NCBI RefSeq assembly: GCF_000308375.1
Contig: NZ_BAFQ01000147.1
Span: 24,163-88,162 of the forward strand
DNA from: Nocardia aobensis NBRC 100429
GTDB lineage: Bacteria > Actinomycetota > Actinomycetes > Mycobacteriales > Mycobacteriaceae
Reading direction: 5' to 3'
Length of the DNA stretch: 64,000 bases
Positions 27,401 through 38,900 of the stretch are shown here, one piece after another (the first letter of the stretch is position 1; the number at the start of each line of letters is the position of its first letter). A program made the position numbers and the translations under genes. Below the pieces are notes generated by a model that was given only the letters and a program-made list of their open reading frames with translations, was not told the DNA's origin and ran no database searches.

Positions 27401-29960
27401 TCATCGCCGTCAGCACAGCGTCGGGCCCGATTTCGACGAACCGCCGGACGCCCGCGGCGACCAGGGAGTCGACTCCGGCCGCGAATCGGACGGGCTCGCG
27501 CACCTGGCGCACCCAGTAGCCGGGATCGAGCACTTCCTCGCCCGCGATCCGGCCGGACACATCCGACACGAGGGGAATCCGCGGGCGCCGGTACTCCACT
27601 TCCCTTGCGACGGACTCGAATTCGGACAGCATCGGATCCATGCGGTGGGAGTGGAAGGCATGTGAGACGGTCAGCTGTGCGGTCTTGTGGCCACGGTCGG
27701 CGAACCGCGCCCGATACGCCGCCACCGCGTCCTCGTCACCGGAAATCACCACTGCGCCAGGCGAATTCACCGCCGCGACGGACACGCTCCGGTCTCCGGC
27801 GATCATCTCGGTCGCCTCGGATTCGGCCGCCGCGACGGCGAGCATGGCGCCACCCGTCGGCAACTGCCCCATCAGGCGACCGCGGGCGGCGACCAGACGG
27901 CAGGCGTCCGGCAGCGACCACACACCGGCGATATACGCGGCGGCCAGCTCGCCGATCGAATGTCCGATCAGCACATCCGGTATCACGCCGAACGAGTTCA
28001 GCAGCCGGTACAGCGCGACCTCGTAGGCGAACAGTGCGGGCTGGGTGAATTCGGTGCGATCGAGAGCCGTGGAGTCCGCGCCGGTGACCATCACCTGCCG
28101 CAGCGACACTCCCAGCAGTGGATCGAACTGTGCGCAGATCTCGTCCAGGGCGGCGGCGAATGCCGGGAACGCCTCGTAGAGTTCACGTCCCATTCCGGCG
28201 CGCTGTGCGCCCTGGCCGGTGCACAGCAGCGCCGTCTTGCGGGTCACCGCCCGCCCCGTCACGACGGCCGAGCTCGCCGCACCCGATTCCGCGAGGTCGG
28301 ACAGCGCCGCGCGCAACGCGTCGCGACCGTCCGCCGGCACCGCGGCCCGCCATTCGAACCGGGTGCGGGTCGTGAGCAGGGAATAGCCGAGGTCGTCGAC
28401 GGTGAGGTCGGGGTGGTCGTCGACCCATCGCACGAGCGCGGCTGCCTGCCCCCGCAAGCCCTCCTCGGATTTCGCCGAGATCAGCACCGGGGTGAGGGCG
28501 GATGCGACCGCATCCTGCTCCGGGGCCGGATCCGCGGCTTCGGCAGCGGGCTCCGGTGCGGGCGCCTCCTCGACAATCACGTGCGCGTTGGTTCCGCTGG
28601 CGCCGAAGGAGGACACACCGGCGCGCCGGACCCGGCCCCCGGCCGGCCACGGCTCCGCGGCGGTCAGCAGTCGCACCGCTCCGGCCGACCAGTCGACATG
28701 CGGTGTCGGCGCATCGACATGCAATGTCGCGGGCAGCATTTCGTGCCGCAATGCCTGCACCATCTTGATCACACCGCCGACACCGGCCGCGGCCGAGGTG
28801 TGGCCGATATTCGATTTCAGCGAGCCGATCCGCAGCGGATCACCGGCCCGGTCGCGACCGTAGGCGGCGATGAGCGCCTGCGCCTCGATCGGATCGCCGA
28901 GGGTGGTGCCGGTGCCGTGCGCTTCGACCGCGTCGACATCGGCGGGTGCCAGCCCGGCGTTCGCCAGCGCCCGCGCGATCACCTTCTCCTGCGCCGGACC
29001 GTTCGGTGCGGTCAGCTGGTTGCTGGCGCCGTCCTGGTTGACCGCGCTGCCGCGCACCACCGCGAGGATGCGGTGGCCGTGGCGGCGAGCATCCGACAGT
29101 CGCTCGACGGCCAGCATGCCGAGGCCCTCGGAGAATCCGGTCCCGTTGGCCGCCGCGGCGAAGGCCTTGCACCGCGCGTCCGGGGACAGGGCCCGCTGGC
29201 GGCCGAAGGCGATCAGCAGACCGGGATCCGACATCACGGTGACCCCGCCGACCAGGGCGAGCGAGACATCGCCCTGCCGCAATGCCTGGCAGGCCAGATG
29301 CAAGGCCACCAGCGAGGACGAGCATGCGGTGTCCACCGAGAGCGCCGGACCCTTGAATCCGAAGGTGAACGCGACGCGGCCGGAGAGCACACTGGCCGAA
29401 ACCCCGAGGAACGCATGGCCTTCCGTCTCGGCGGTGAGCCCCGGTGCACCGACGCGCGGCCCGTAGTCCTGGTGGATCACACCGGCGAATACGCCGGTGT
29501 CGCTGCCGCGCAGCGATGCCGGGTCGAGGCCGGCGTCCTCCAGCGCCTCCCAGGCCGCTTCGAGGAACAGGCGCTGCTGCGGATCCATCGCCTCGGCCGC
29601 GCGCGGCCCGATGCCGAAAAAGGCCGCGTCGAAATCACCTGCGGTGTCGAGGAATCCGCCTTCCCGCGTGTAGACGGTGCCCGGTGCGTCGGGATCGGTG
29701 TCGAACAGCCGCTCGAGGTCCCAGCCCCGGTCGGCCGGGAAGGGGCCGATCGCGTCGGCGCCGGCGGCGACCAGATCCCACAACCGATCCGGAGTGTCGG
29801 CGCCACCCGGATAGCGGCAGCTCATGCCGACGATCGCGATCGGTTCGCCGGCGCGGTCCTCCAAATCCCGGATCTGCTTCTTGGCGGCGCGCAAATCGCC
29901 GGTCAGCTTCCGCAGATACCGGCTGAGCCGTTCCTCGTTGCTCGTATCGGGGGTGCTCAT
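24462..29960 (-). CDS. Modular type I polyketide synthase, module 3
   Basis: An 1832-residue single-module PKS. Its ATG (29958-29960) overlaps the TGA of the preceding PKS gene in an ATGA arrangement, so translational coupling is likely. Order: N-terminal coiled-coil docking helix (about 1-38), KS (42-460), AT (577-860), DH (940-1210), KR (1397-1575), ACP (1670-1755), then a helical acidic C-terminal docking region. The KS has TACSSS. The AT has GHSIGE and HAFH, the malonyl-CoA signature. The DH has H-VIG-G-VMLL-P and HPALLDATLQ. The KR has GGTGGVG, the LDD motif of B-type KRs, and an intact Ser-Tyr-Asn set. The module should extend the diene from modules 1-2 by two carbons to a triene. Confidence 0.98.
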   Translation of the reverse strand: MSTPDTSNEERLSRYLRKLTGDLRAAKKQIRDLEDRAGEPIAIVGMSCRYPGGADTPDRLWDLVAAGADAIGPFPADRGWDLERLFDTDPDAPGTVYTREGGFLDTAGDFDAAFFGIGPRAAEAMDPQQRLFLEAAWEALEDAGLDPASLRGSDTGVFAGVIHQDYGPRVGAPGLTAETEGHAFLGVSASVLSGRVAFTFGFKGPALSVDTACSSSLVALHLACQALRQGDVSLALVGGVTVMSDPGLLIAFGRQRALSPDARCKAFAAAANGTGFSEGLGMLAVERLSDARRHGHRILAVVRGSAVNQDGASNQLTAPNGPAQEKVIARALANAGLAPADVDAVEAHGTGTTLGDPIEAQALIAAYGRDRAGDPLRIGSLKSNIGHTSAAAGVGGVIKMVQALRHEMLPATLHVDAPTPHVDWSAGAVRLLTAAEPWPAGGRVRRAGVSSFGASGTNAHVIVEEAPAPEPAAEAADPAPEQDAVASALTPVLISAKSEEGLRGQAAALVRWVDDHPDLTVDDLGYSLLTTRTRFEWRAAVPADGRDALRAALSDLAESGAASSAVVTGRAVTRKTALLCTGQGAQRAGMGRELYEAFPAFAAALDEICAQFDPLLGVSLRQVMVTGADSTALDRTEFTQPALFAYEVALYRLLNSFGVIPDVLIGHSIGELAAAYIAGVWSLPDACRLVAARGRLMGQLPTGGAMLAVAAAESEATEMIAGDRSVSVAAVNSPGAVVISGDEDAVAAYRARFADRGHKTAQLTVSHAFHSHRMDPMLSEFESVAREVEYRRPRIPLVSDVSGRIAGEEVLDPGYWVRQVREPVRFAAGVDSLVAAGVRRFVEIGPDAVLTAMTGQCLPEDLDGESTVVAAARRGRGEVEQFAHCLAQMYTAGAEVDWSVFFAGRDVKRVSLPTYAFQRRRYWLPAAPGARGGESAGFRAIDHPLLEAVLPMADGGLVLSGQLSPRAQPWLADHVIGGVMLLPGTGFVELALRAGAEAGCPVVDELTLRAPLVLSATDSVPIQIVVGTTESDSSRRPVSIYSRGAHDHDGEWVLHAQGLLSATDAAAPAPEIWPPAAAAAVDIDYGKFLSRDYALGPAFRGVRALWRRGEEVFADIAADADTGVRADGFGIHPALLDATLQAGLLADVLEIDAGQVVLPFSWESVSLSTTEASLLRVRLTVSGSSVSIRVTDGHGRPVLSGSVTMRATPVAQLAAAAAADPVLELVWSPATAEAGAAEASVGWWDRLEPEAPVPAVVVVEAGRTAGADVVAATHTEVARVLGVLQQWQAGDRFASSTLVVVTRGAVALPGEDVTDLAGAAVWGLVRSAQAEDPGRIMLADIDTDTDAGVDEHLASTVLAVGEPEVVMRAGVPHIARLTRSAPASAPSGDTSAFGAGTVLITGGTGGVGAVVARHLVRAHGVRSLLLVSRSGMRAAGAAALCEELEQAGAQVKVVACDVADAGAVAGLRAHVPPRWPLSGVVHAAGVLDDGVVASLTPQRIDTVLAPKVDAAWYLHEATADLEPAAFVVFSSVSGTVGGPGQGNYAAANTFLDGLTAHRRARGLAAQSVVWGPWARTSGMAGHLDASDVARMNRAGFTALSDEAALAGWDAALARGTAHPVIVALDTAAIRARAAAGMLPPVLRTLAPPAPRPPKEVASAVALLPQRLTGLDADRQRQMVLETVRDHIAAVLGLNGAAAIAPERTFQDLGFDSLGAVELRNRLKSVTGLSLSAAVVFDYPTPKALAGHLHAQLAGAPVDVRPRPVDAVFDDLESALALGNWDDEQKRRIVARLQSVAASWAARTDPGGGVPEDDVESASEAELFAILDRELDA
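24690..29835 (-). other. PKS module 3: KS-AT-DH-KR-ACP (malonyl)
   Basis: Approximate domains: KS 29835-28570, AT 28240-27380, DH 27145-26330, KR 25775-25240, ACP 24960-24690. All catalytic motifs look intact. The B-type KR with a DH normally gives a trans double bond. Confidence 0.92.
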
Positions 29961-32900
29961 GCGGGGCCAAACTCCTCGTCGATCAGGTCGAACAGCTCAC
30001 TGTCGGAAGTGAATTCGAGGTCGTCGTAGTTACCGTCCGACGACGTGCCCCCCAGAAAACCGCGCAGGCGCTCGCTGACGCCCCGCAGGCCGGCCACGGT
30101 CCGGTCGCTGTCGTCACCGCCGGTGATGATGCGCTCGAGCAGCGCCTCGAGCCGCGCGATGTCGTCGGGCGCCGCCGCCGAGGTCGGCGACTGCGGCGCC
30201 GTCACGGTGGTTTGCGCCAGCAGATAGTCGGCGACTTCGGCCGCCGTCGGATAGTCGAAGACCAGGGTCGAGGGCAGCGACAGCCCCGTCGCCTTCGACA
30301 GCCGGTTGCGGAACTCCACGCCGCCGAGCGAATCGAAGCCGAGTTCGCTGAAACCGCGGTCGGCCCCGATATCGTCGGCCGAGCCGTAACCCAGTACCGC
30401 CGCGACGTTCTCGCGCACGAGATCGAGAACGACGCCGCGCCGCTTCTCCTCCGCGACCCCGTGCAGACGCTCCCCGAGCGAGACGTCACCGCGCGAGGCG
30501 GTGGCCGTCCGGCCGGACGTGCGCACGAATCCGCGCAGCACCGCCGGTATCGAGCCGGTATGGGCCTCCATGCGCAGCGTGTCGGTGTCCAAGTGCACCA
30601 GCACCGGCGCCGGCTCGGGCGCGGTGAGCGATTCGTCGAACAATCGCAGCCCCTCGGCACGGTCCAGCGGAGCCAGACCCAGACGTTCCAGCCGCGCCAG
30701 CGCGGTGCGGTCCAGCACCCCGGTCATGCCGATGTCCTGCTGCCACGGCCCCCAGGCGAGTGACAGGGCCGGCAATCCCTCGGCGCGGCGCCGGACCGCC
30801 AGGGCGTCCAGGAAGCTGTTGGCGGCGGCGTAATTCGCCTGTCCGGCCGAGCCGATCGACCCGGCGATCGACGAGAACAGCACGAACGCGGACAGATCCA
30901 TGTCGCGGGTGAGTTCGTGCAGATGCCACGCCGCCTCGGCCTTGGCCGCGAGCACCCGGCCGACGCCCGCGTCGGTGAGGGTATGGAACGCGCTGTCGTC
31001 GAGAACGCCCGCGGTGTGGACGACGCCGGTGAGCGGATGGTCGCGCGTGTCGTCGGTCAGCAGATCACGCAGTGCGGCACGGTCGCTCACATCGCACGCG
31101 GCGATCCGCACCTGCGCGCCGAGCCCGGACAGTTCCGCCGACAGTTCCGCCGCCCCGTCCGCACGGTCACCACGCCGGGAGACCAGCAGCAGTCGCCGCA
31201 CCCCGTATGCGGTGACGAGATGCCGCGCCAGCAGTGCACCCAGTCCTCCGGTCCCACCGGTGATCAGGACCGTGCCGGCGCCGAACGACACCCTCTCGGC
31301 CGGGTGCGCGGACAGCGGCTCGAGCCGCGGCGCCAGGAAGCGATCGCCGCGAACCGCCAGCTGCGGCTCACCGGTGGCGATCGCAACCCGGACCGATTCG
31401 GCCGAAATCGCCGTTTCATCCGTATCGAGCAGCACGATCCGTCCGGGATATTCGGTTTGGGCGCTCCGGATCAATCCCCACACCGCCGCCGCCGCGGCGT
31501 CGGGGATCTCGCCGGGCAGCGTCGCCGCACGGGCGGTCACCACGACCAGCTGCGACGGTGCGACACGCTCGTCGGCCAGCCACTCGCGTACCACCCGCAG
31601 CGCGCTCTTCACCCGATCGCCCGTGGCCTGTGGTGAATCACTCTGCACCACAGCATGTTCGGACCACACCACCACGTCGGGAGCCGTCGCACGGGCGGCG
31701 AGCGCCGCCTGATCCGGATAACGCTCCTCGATACCCGACATCCCCGCCGCGCCCAGCAGGACCGTACGTCCGAGCGGTGCCGCCGGGACATCGACTGCCG
31801 TCCATCGCATTCCGTATCGCGCGGCTCGCCCGCCCGAGAGCGTGGCCCGGAACTGCTGGACGTCGTAGGAGCGCATGACCACCTCGTCGATGGTCACCAC
31901 CGCATTGCCGTCCCGGTCGACGGCCACCACGCTGATCGCCTCGCTGCTGCGCTGAACCGCCATCACCCGCAGGGAGCCGACCGGCGCGGTGCGATGGATC
32001 TGCGTTGCGCCCCAGCGGAACAGAAGTTTGCCCTCGGCCGGATTGCCCTGGTGATCCGGCCAGATCAGGCAGGCGAGCCCGGCATGCATGACCATGTCGA
32101 ACAGCGCCGGATGCAGCCGGAACCGCTCGGCGGGAACCTCCCCGTCCAACGCGACCTCGGAGAAGACGGTGTCCCCGCTGCGCCAGGCCGCCTCGACACC
32201 GAGGAACGCCGGACCGTATTCCAGTCCGGCGGCCCGCGCCACCTGCGCCGGAATCCAGTCGGTGTCCACCGGTTCGGCGTCGGCGGGCGGCCACGGCTCG
32301 GTGCGTAGCATGTCCACGAGTCCGATGTCGGTGAGCTGCTCGGCGCTCAGCACGCCGCTGGCGTTCCTGGACCACTCGCGATCGGGTGCCTCGGCCAGGC
32401 GGTAGTGGACTGTGAACGAACGGCGTCCCGTGGCGTCCGGTTCCCGCACCAGCACCTGGAGTTCGACCTCGCCGTCGGCAGGGGGCAGGATCGGCGCCTC
32501 GAGCGTCAACTCCTCCACCGCGGCACAGCCGATGCGCTCACCGGCGACCAGCAGCATCTCCATCAGCGCGGCGCTCGGTACGAGCACGACACCGTAGGTG
32601 GTGTGGTCGGCGAGCCACGGGTGGGTGCGCTGCGCGAGCCGACCGGTGAACAGCCATTCGTCGCGGTCGGCCACCCGCACCACCTCGGTGAGCAGCGGAT
32701 GCTCCGATGCGGCCGCACGATCCGCACGCGGCGGCTCGAGCCAGTACCGGCGATGGTCGAACGCGTAGGTGGGCAACGGGATTCGGGATACCCGGCGGCC
32801 CGCGTACAGCTGATTCCAGTCCACGGCCAGTCCGGCGGTGTGGGCATGGGCGAGCATCGTCAGGAACTGCTCGACCTCGTCGTGGTCTCGGCGGGCCGCC

Positions 32901-35900
32901 GCGGCGACCACGGACCGCTGCTCGACCTCCTCGGTGAGCGTCTGCCGCGTCATCGCCGCCAGCACCGCGTCGGGCCCGATTTCGAGGAACCGGCGCGCAC
33001 CCGCGGCCACCAGTGCGGCGACACCCGGCGCGAACCGGACCGCGGCACGCACCTGCGACGTCCAATAGCCCGGGTCCACGATCTCGTCGCCGGCGACGGC
33101 ACCGGAAACATTCGACACCAACGGGATTCGCGGCGCACGGAAGGTGACCCCGTCCGCGACGGCACGGAATTCGGCCAGCATCGGCTCCATCCGAGCGGAA
33201 TGGAACGCGTGCGACACCCGCAGACGACTGGTCTTGCGTCCCTCGCCGGAGAACTGCCGATCGAGCTGCGCGACGACGTCCTCGTCACCCGAAACCACCA
33301 CGGCGCCGGGAGAATTCACCGCGGCCAGCGACACCCGGTCACCGAATGCCTCGAGCGCCGTGACCACGTCGGTTTCGGGCGCGGCGATCGCCAGCATCGC
33401 CCCGCCCGGCGGCAGCGCGTCCATCAACCGGCCGCGCGCCGCCACCAGTGTGCAGGCATCGTCGAGCGACCACACCCCGGCGACATACGCGGCGGCCAGT
33501 TCACCGATCGAATGTCCGATCAGCAGATCGGGGACCACGCCGAACGACTCGACGAGCCGGTACAGCGCCACCTCGAACGCGAACAGGGCCGGCTGCGTCA
33601 GCCGGGTCCGATCCAATACCCCGTCCGATGCGGCCGCGTCCCGATCGTCCGCACGACCGGTGAACATCACCTGCCGCAGCGAACATCCCAGCAGCGGATC
33701 GAATCGGGCGCAGACCTCGTCCAGCGCTGCGGCGAAGACCGGGAACGCCGCGGCCAGTCCGGCGCCCATACCGGCGCGCTGCGCGCCCTGACCGGTGAAC
33801 AGGAATGCGGTCTTTCCGGCGCGCGGCGAGCCGGAAACCACTGCCGGAGTGATGTTTCCGGCCGCGAGCCGGGCCAGCGCGGTGAGCATTTCGTCGCGCT
33901 CACCGCCGAGCACCACCGCCCGGAACTCGTGATGCGTACGGGTGGTGAGCAGCGAATAGGCCACGTCCAGGGGGTCGGCGCCGGCGTGGTCGTCCAGCCA
34001 CTGCCGCAGTTTCGCCGCCTGTGCTCCGAGCGCGGTCTCGCTCCTGGCCGACACCAGCCAGGGCATCGGCAGGTCCGGGCCGGCGGCGACCGGCGCCGAG
34101 ACCGGCGGTCGCGGGGCGGGTGCCTCCTCGATGATCAAGTGGGCGTTTGTGCCGCTGACACCGAAGGAGGAGACGCCCGCCCGCCGAACGCTCTTCCCGG
34201 CACGCCAGGGTTCCGCACGGGACAGCAGACGCACGTCTCCCGCGGACCAATCCACGTGCGGCGACGGGGTTTCCGCGTGCAGGGTCGGTGGCAGGGTTTC
34301 GTGGCGCAGCGCCTGCACCATCTTGATCACGCCACCGACACCGGCGGCCGCGACGGTATGACCGATATTCGACTTGATCGAACCGATGCGCAGCGGCTCA
34401 CGGTCCCCACGGTCGCGACCATAGGCGGCTATCAACGCGTTGGCCTCGATCGGATCACCGAGTGGCGTGCCGGTCCCGTGTGCCTCCACCGCGTCCACAT
34501 CGGCGGGTGTGAGGCCGGCGGCCGCGAGGGCCTGGCCGATCACTCGCTCCTGCGAGGGGCCGTTCGGCGCGGTCAGGCCGTTGCTCGCACCGTCCTGGTT
34601 GACCGCGCTGCCCCGGATCACCGCCAGGATCTCGTGACCCTGCCGCCGCGCATCCGACAACCGCTCCAGCACCAGGACGCCGACACCCTCGGAGAACGCG
34701 ACACCGTCGGCCGCGGCGGAGAACGCCTTGCACCGGCCGTCCGGTGACAGGCCGCGCTGCCGCGCGAAATCGACGGAGAGATAAGGAGTGGCCGCCACGG
34801 TCACACCGCCCGCCAGCGCCAGCGACGTTTCGCCCTGACGCAGCGCCTGGCACGCCAGATGCAACGCCACCAGCGACGATGAGCAGGCGGTGTCGATCGT
34901 GACCGCCGGCCCCTCCAACCCGAAGACGTAGGCGACGCGCCCGGAGACCACGCTGTGGGTGGTGCCGGTCAGCCGGAAACCCTCCAGATCGCCGGTCACG
35001 TGATCGACATAGCCCGAGGCGCAGGCGCCCGCGAAGACACCGGTATCGCTGCCGCGCAACGTCATCGGGTCGATGCCGGAGTGTTCCAGCGCTTCCCAGG
35101 ACGTTTCCAGCAGCAGCCGCTGCTGCGGGTCCATCGCCAGTGCCTCACGCGGGCTGATGCCGAAGAATCCGGCGTCGAAATCGCCTGCGGCGCCGAGGAA
35201 TCCACCACCGCGGCTGTATACGGTGCCGGGCTTGTCGGGATCCGGGTCGATCAGCCGCGCCAGGTCCCACCCGCGATCGTCCGGGAATTCGGTGGTGGCA
35301 TCGGTTCCCGAGGACACGAGATCCCACAACTGTTCGGGGCTGTCGGCACCACCCGGGAATCGGCAGCTCATGCCGACGATCGCGATGGGTTCGTCCGCGC
35401 GGGCCCGCCGGGGCGCGTGGACCGGGCGGGCGGAGTCGGTGCCCTCGATCTTGGCGCGCAGCAGGGCGGCGACCGCGTCGGCGGTCGGGTGATCGAAGAC
35501 CAGGGTCGACGGCAGCTGCACGCCGGTGGCCTTCGACAGCCGGTTGCGGAATTCCACGCCGCCGAGCGAATCGAATCCCAGGGCGTCGAAACGCGCCCCG
35601 GGGTCGACGTCCGCGGCGGACGGGTGCCCGAGCACGGCGGCCGCGTGTTCGCGGACCAACTCGAGCACCACCTCCGCGCGGGCGCTGTCGGGAACCTCGC
35701 TCAGGCGGGCGGCCAACGCGCCGGATGCGGCTGCGGGCCGGTCGGTGGTCCGTTCCGCGGTCCGGGGCAGGAAGCCGCGCAGCGCCGCGGGCACCACACC
35801 GTGGCGGGCTTCGCGCCGCAGCTGCGCCGGATCGAACCGCATCGCCACCGCGTGCGCGTCCCCGCGACCGATGGCGGCGTCGAACAGTCGCAGACCTTCG

Positions 35901-38900
35901 GCATCGCCGAGCGGGTGCAGGCCGAGCCGCTCCCAGCGTGCGACCGCGCTGCGGTCGAGGTCGCCGGTCATACCGCCGGCGGAATTCCACGGTCCCCACG
36001 CCAGCGACACCGCGGGCAGCCCCGCGGCCCGCCGGGCGTGGGCCAGCGCGTCGAGACAGGAGTTGGCGGCGGCGTAGTTCGCCTGGCCGGCCGATCCGAT
36101 CGTCGCGGCGACGGAGGAGAACAGCACGAATGCCGTCAGGTCACTGGTGAGTTCGTGCAGGTGGTGGGCGGCGGCGGCCTTCGCGTCGAATACCCGCCGC
36201 AGCTGTTCGGCGTCGAGTCCGGCCAGGGTGGCGTCGTCGAGCACACCGGCCGCGTGGATGACCGCGGTCAGCGGATGCTCGGGCACGATCGAGCCGAGCA
36301 GCCCGCGCACGGCCGCCCGATCGCCGACGTCACAGGCCGCCACCTCGACGGTGGCGCCGGCTTCCGCGAGTTCGGCGGCCAATTCCATTGCACCGGGGGA
36401 ATTCTCGCCTCGCCGCGAGACCAGCAGCAGCCGACGGACGCCGTGCGCGGAGACCAGGTGACGGGCGACAAGCGCACCGAGACCGCCGGTGCCACCGGTG
36501 ATCAGAACGGTGCCGTCGCCGAACGCGGGCTCCTGCCGGTACTCGTCGCGCACCCGCGCCAGCCTGGGCACGAGTACCGCTCCGCGGCGCGCCGCGACCT
36601 GAGGCTCGTCGGCCGCGAGCACCGCATCGAGGACCGTCCGAACGTCCCGGTCGGCGACCGAGTCGTCGGCGTCGACGAGGACGAACCGGCCCGGATATTC
36701 GGACTGGGCGCTGCGGATCAGCCCCCGGACGGCAGCGGCGGCGGAATCCGGTGTCTCGCCCGGCAGCGCGGCGCCGTTGGCCGTCGTCACGATCAACCGG
36801 GTCCCGGCCAGGCGTTCTTCGGTCAACCAGGACTGCACCGTGGCCAGCACCGACTCCAGGTGCGTGCGGACGGCCGCCGGGTCGCCGGATGCGGATCCGA
36901 TATCCGGCCGCCAGACGACGGTTTCCGGAATCGGCTGTGCGGCAGCGACTTCCGCGGGCGTCGCATAGCACGCGTCGATGCCGGCGAGCGGCTCGGAACC
37001 GAGTACGGCCATCCGGTTCGCGGACACGATCGTCGGCGCCGCCATGGGCGTCCACTGCAGCTCGTAGAGACCGGCGTCGTCCGCGGTCATGGTGCCGCGC
37101 AGCTGTCGCACGTCGTAGGGCCGCATGACGACCGCGTCGACGGAGACGACCGGCCGGCCCGAATCGTCCACGGTCGCCACCGAGATCGTCTCCGGCCCGG
37201 AGGCAACCGCGATGACACGCAACCGCGTCGCCTTGACCAGCGGCTGATGCAACCGCGCACCACCCCAGCGGAACAACAGCCGGCCGGTGTCCGGGTCGCC
37301 GTCCTGATCGCGCCAGACGAGTCCGGCCAGGCCGGCGTGCATCACCAGATCGAGCAGCGCCGGATGCAGATCGAACCGTTCCGGATCGGATGCGGCCACG
37401 GTGTCCAGGGCGATCTCGGAGAAGACCGTCCCGTCCCGCTGCCACGCGGCCTCGACCCCGAGGAATGCCGGACCGTACTCGAGGCCGGATCCGGTGGCGA
37501 TCTGCTCGGGAATCCATGCGGTATCGAGTGTTTCGGCGTCGGCGGGGGGCCACGGCTCGTCGCGCAGGCGGTCCAGCAGCGCGTCACCGCCCTCCCACGC
37601 GGGGGCCAGCACGCCGCTGGCATTGCGCACCCACTCCCCCGCTCGCCGGAAGTGGAAGACGAACGACCGTCGCCCGCTCGGATCCGGCTCCCGCACCGAC
37701 ACCTGGAGTTCGACCTCGTCGTCACCCGACGGCAGGATCGGCGCCTCCAGGGTGAGCTCGTCGAGGACACCGCAGCCGATACGGCCGCCCGCGACCAGCA
37801 GGAATTCCACGAGGGTCGCGCTCGGCAACACGACGGTGCCGTAGGTCATGTGGTCGGCCACCCAGGGATCCGACGACAGCGAGAACCGGCCGGTGAAAAC
37901 GAATTCGTCCGTACCGGCCACCGGCACCACGCCGGTGAGCAGCGGGTGCGCCGAGGAGTCGCCGGCGGTCTCCCGCTGCGGCAACCAGAAGCGCTGGTGA
38001 CGGAAAGCGTAGGTGGGCAGCGGAACTCGACGTCGCGGCCGGTGCCCGAACAGGGGGGGCCAATCCACTCGCACGCCCGCGACGTGCGCGTGCGCCAGCA
38101 TGGTCAGCAACTGCCGGATTTCGTCGTGATCGCGGCGCGCGGCGGCGGCCACCGTGGAGTCCGCGGTCTCCGGCAGGCTCCGGCGGGTCAGCGCCGCCAG
38201 GACCGCATCCGGTCCCAGCTCCAGGAATCGGCGCACGCCCGAGGCGGCCAGCGTCTCGATCCCCGGCGCGAATCGCACCGCTGCCCGCACCTGCCGCACC
38301 CAGTACGCCGGTTCCAGTATGTCGTCCCCGGCGAGCTGACCGGACACATTCGACACCATCGGCAGCCGGGGCCGATGGTAGGTCAATTCCGCTGCTACCG
38401 ACTCGAATTCGGCCAGCATCGGGTCCATCCGATGTGAGTGGAAGGCATGGCCGACGCGCAACCGCGTCGTCTTCGCGCCCCGCTCGGCGAATCGCGCCTC
38501 GATCCGCTCGATCGCCTCCTCGTCCCCCGAAACCACCAGGGCTCCAGGCGCGTTCACGGCGGCAACCGACACCCGGCCCGGATGCTCGGCAACGGCGTCG
38601 TTCACCTCCGCCTCGGTCGCCGCGACCGCCAACATCGCGCCACCGGCGGGCAGCGCGCCCATGAGCCGGCCCCGCGCCGCCACCAACCGGCAGGCGTCCG
38701 GGAGCGACCACAGCCCCGCCAGATGCGCCGCCGCGAGTTCGCCGATGGAATGGCCGATCAGCACATCCGCTGTGACACCGAACGATTCGAGCAGGCGAAA
38801 CATCGCCACCTCGAAGGCGAACAGGGCCGGCTGAGTGAACTCGGTGCGATCCAGCAGCGCGGCGTCGCCGAACATGACCTCCCGCAGCGAACGGTTCAGC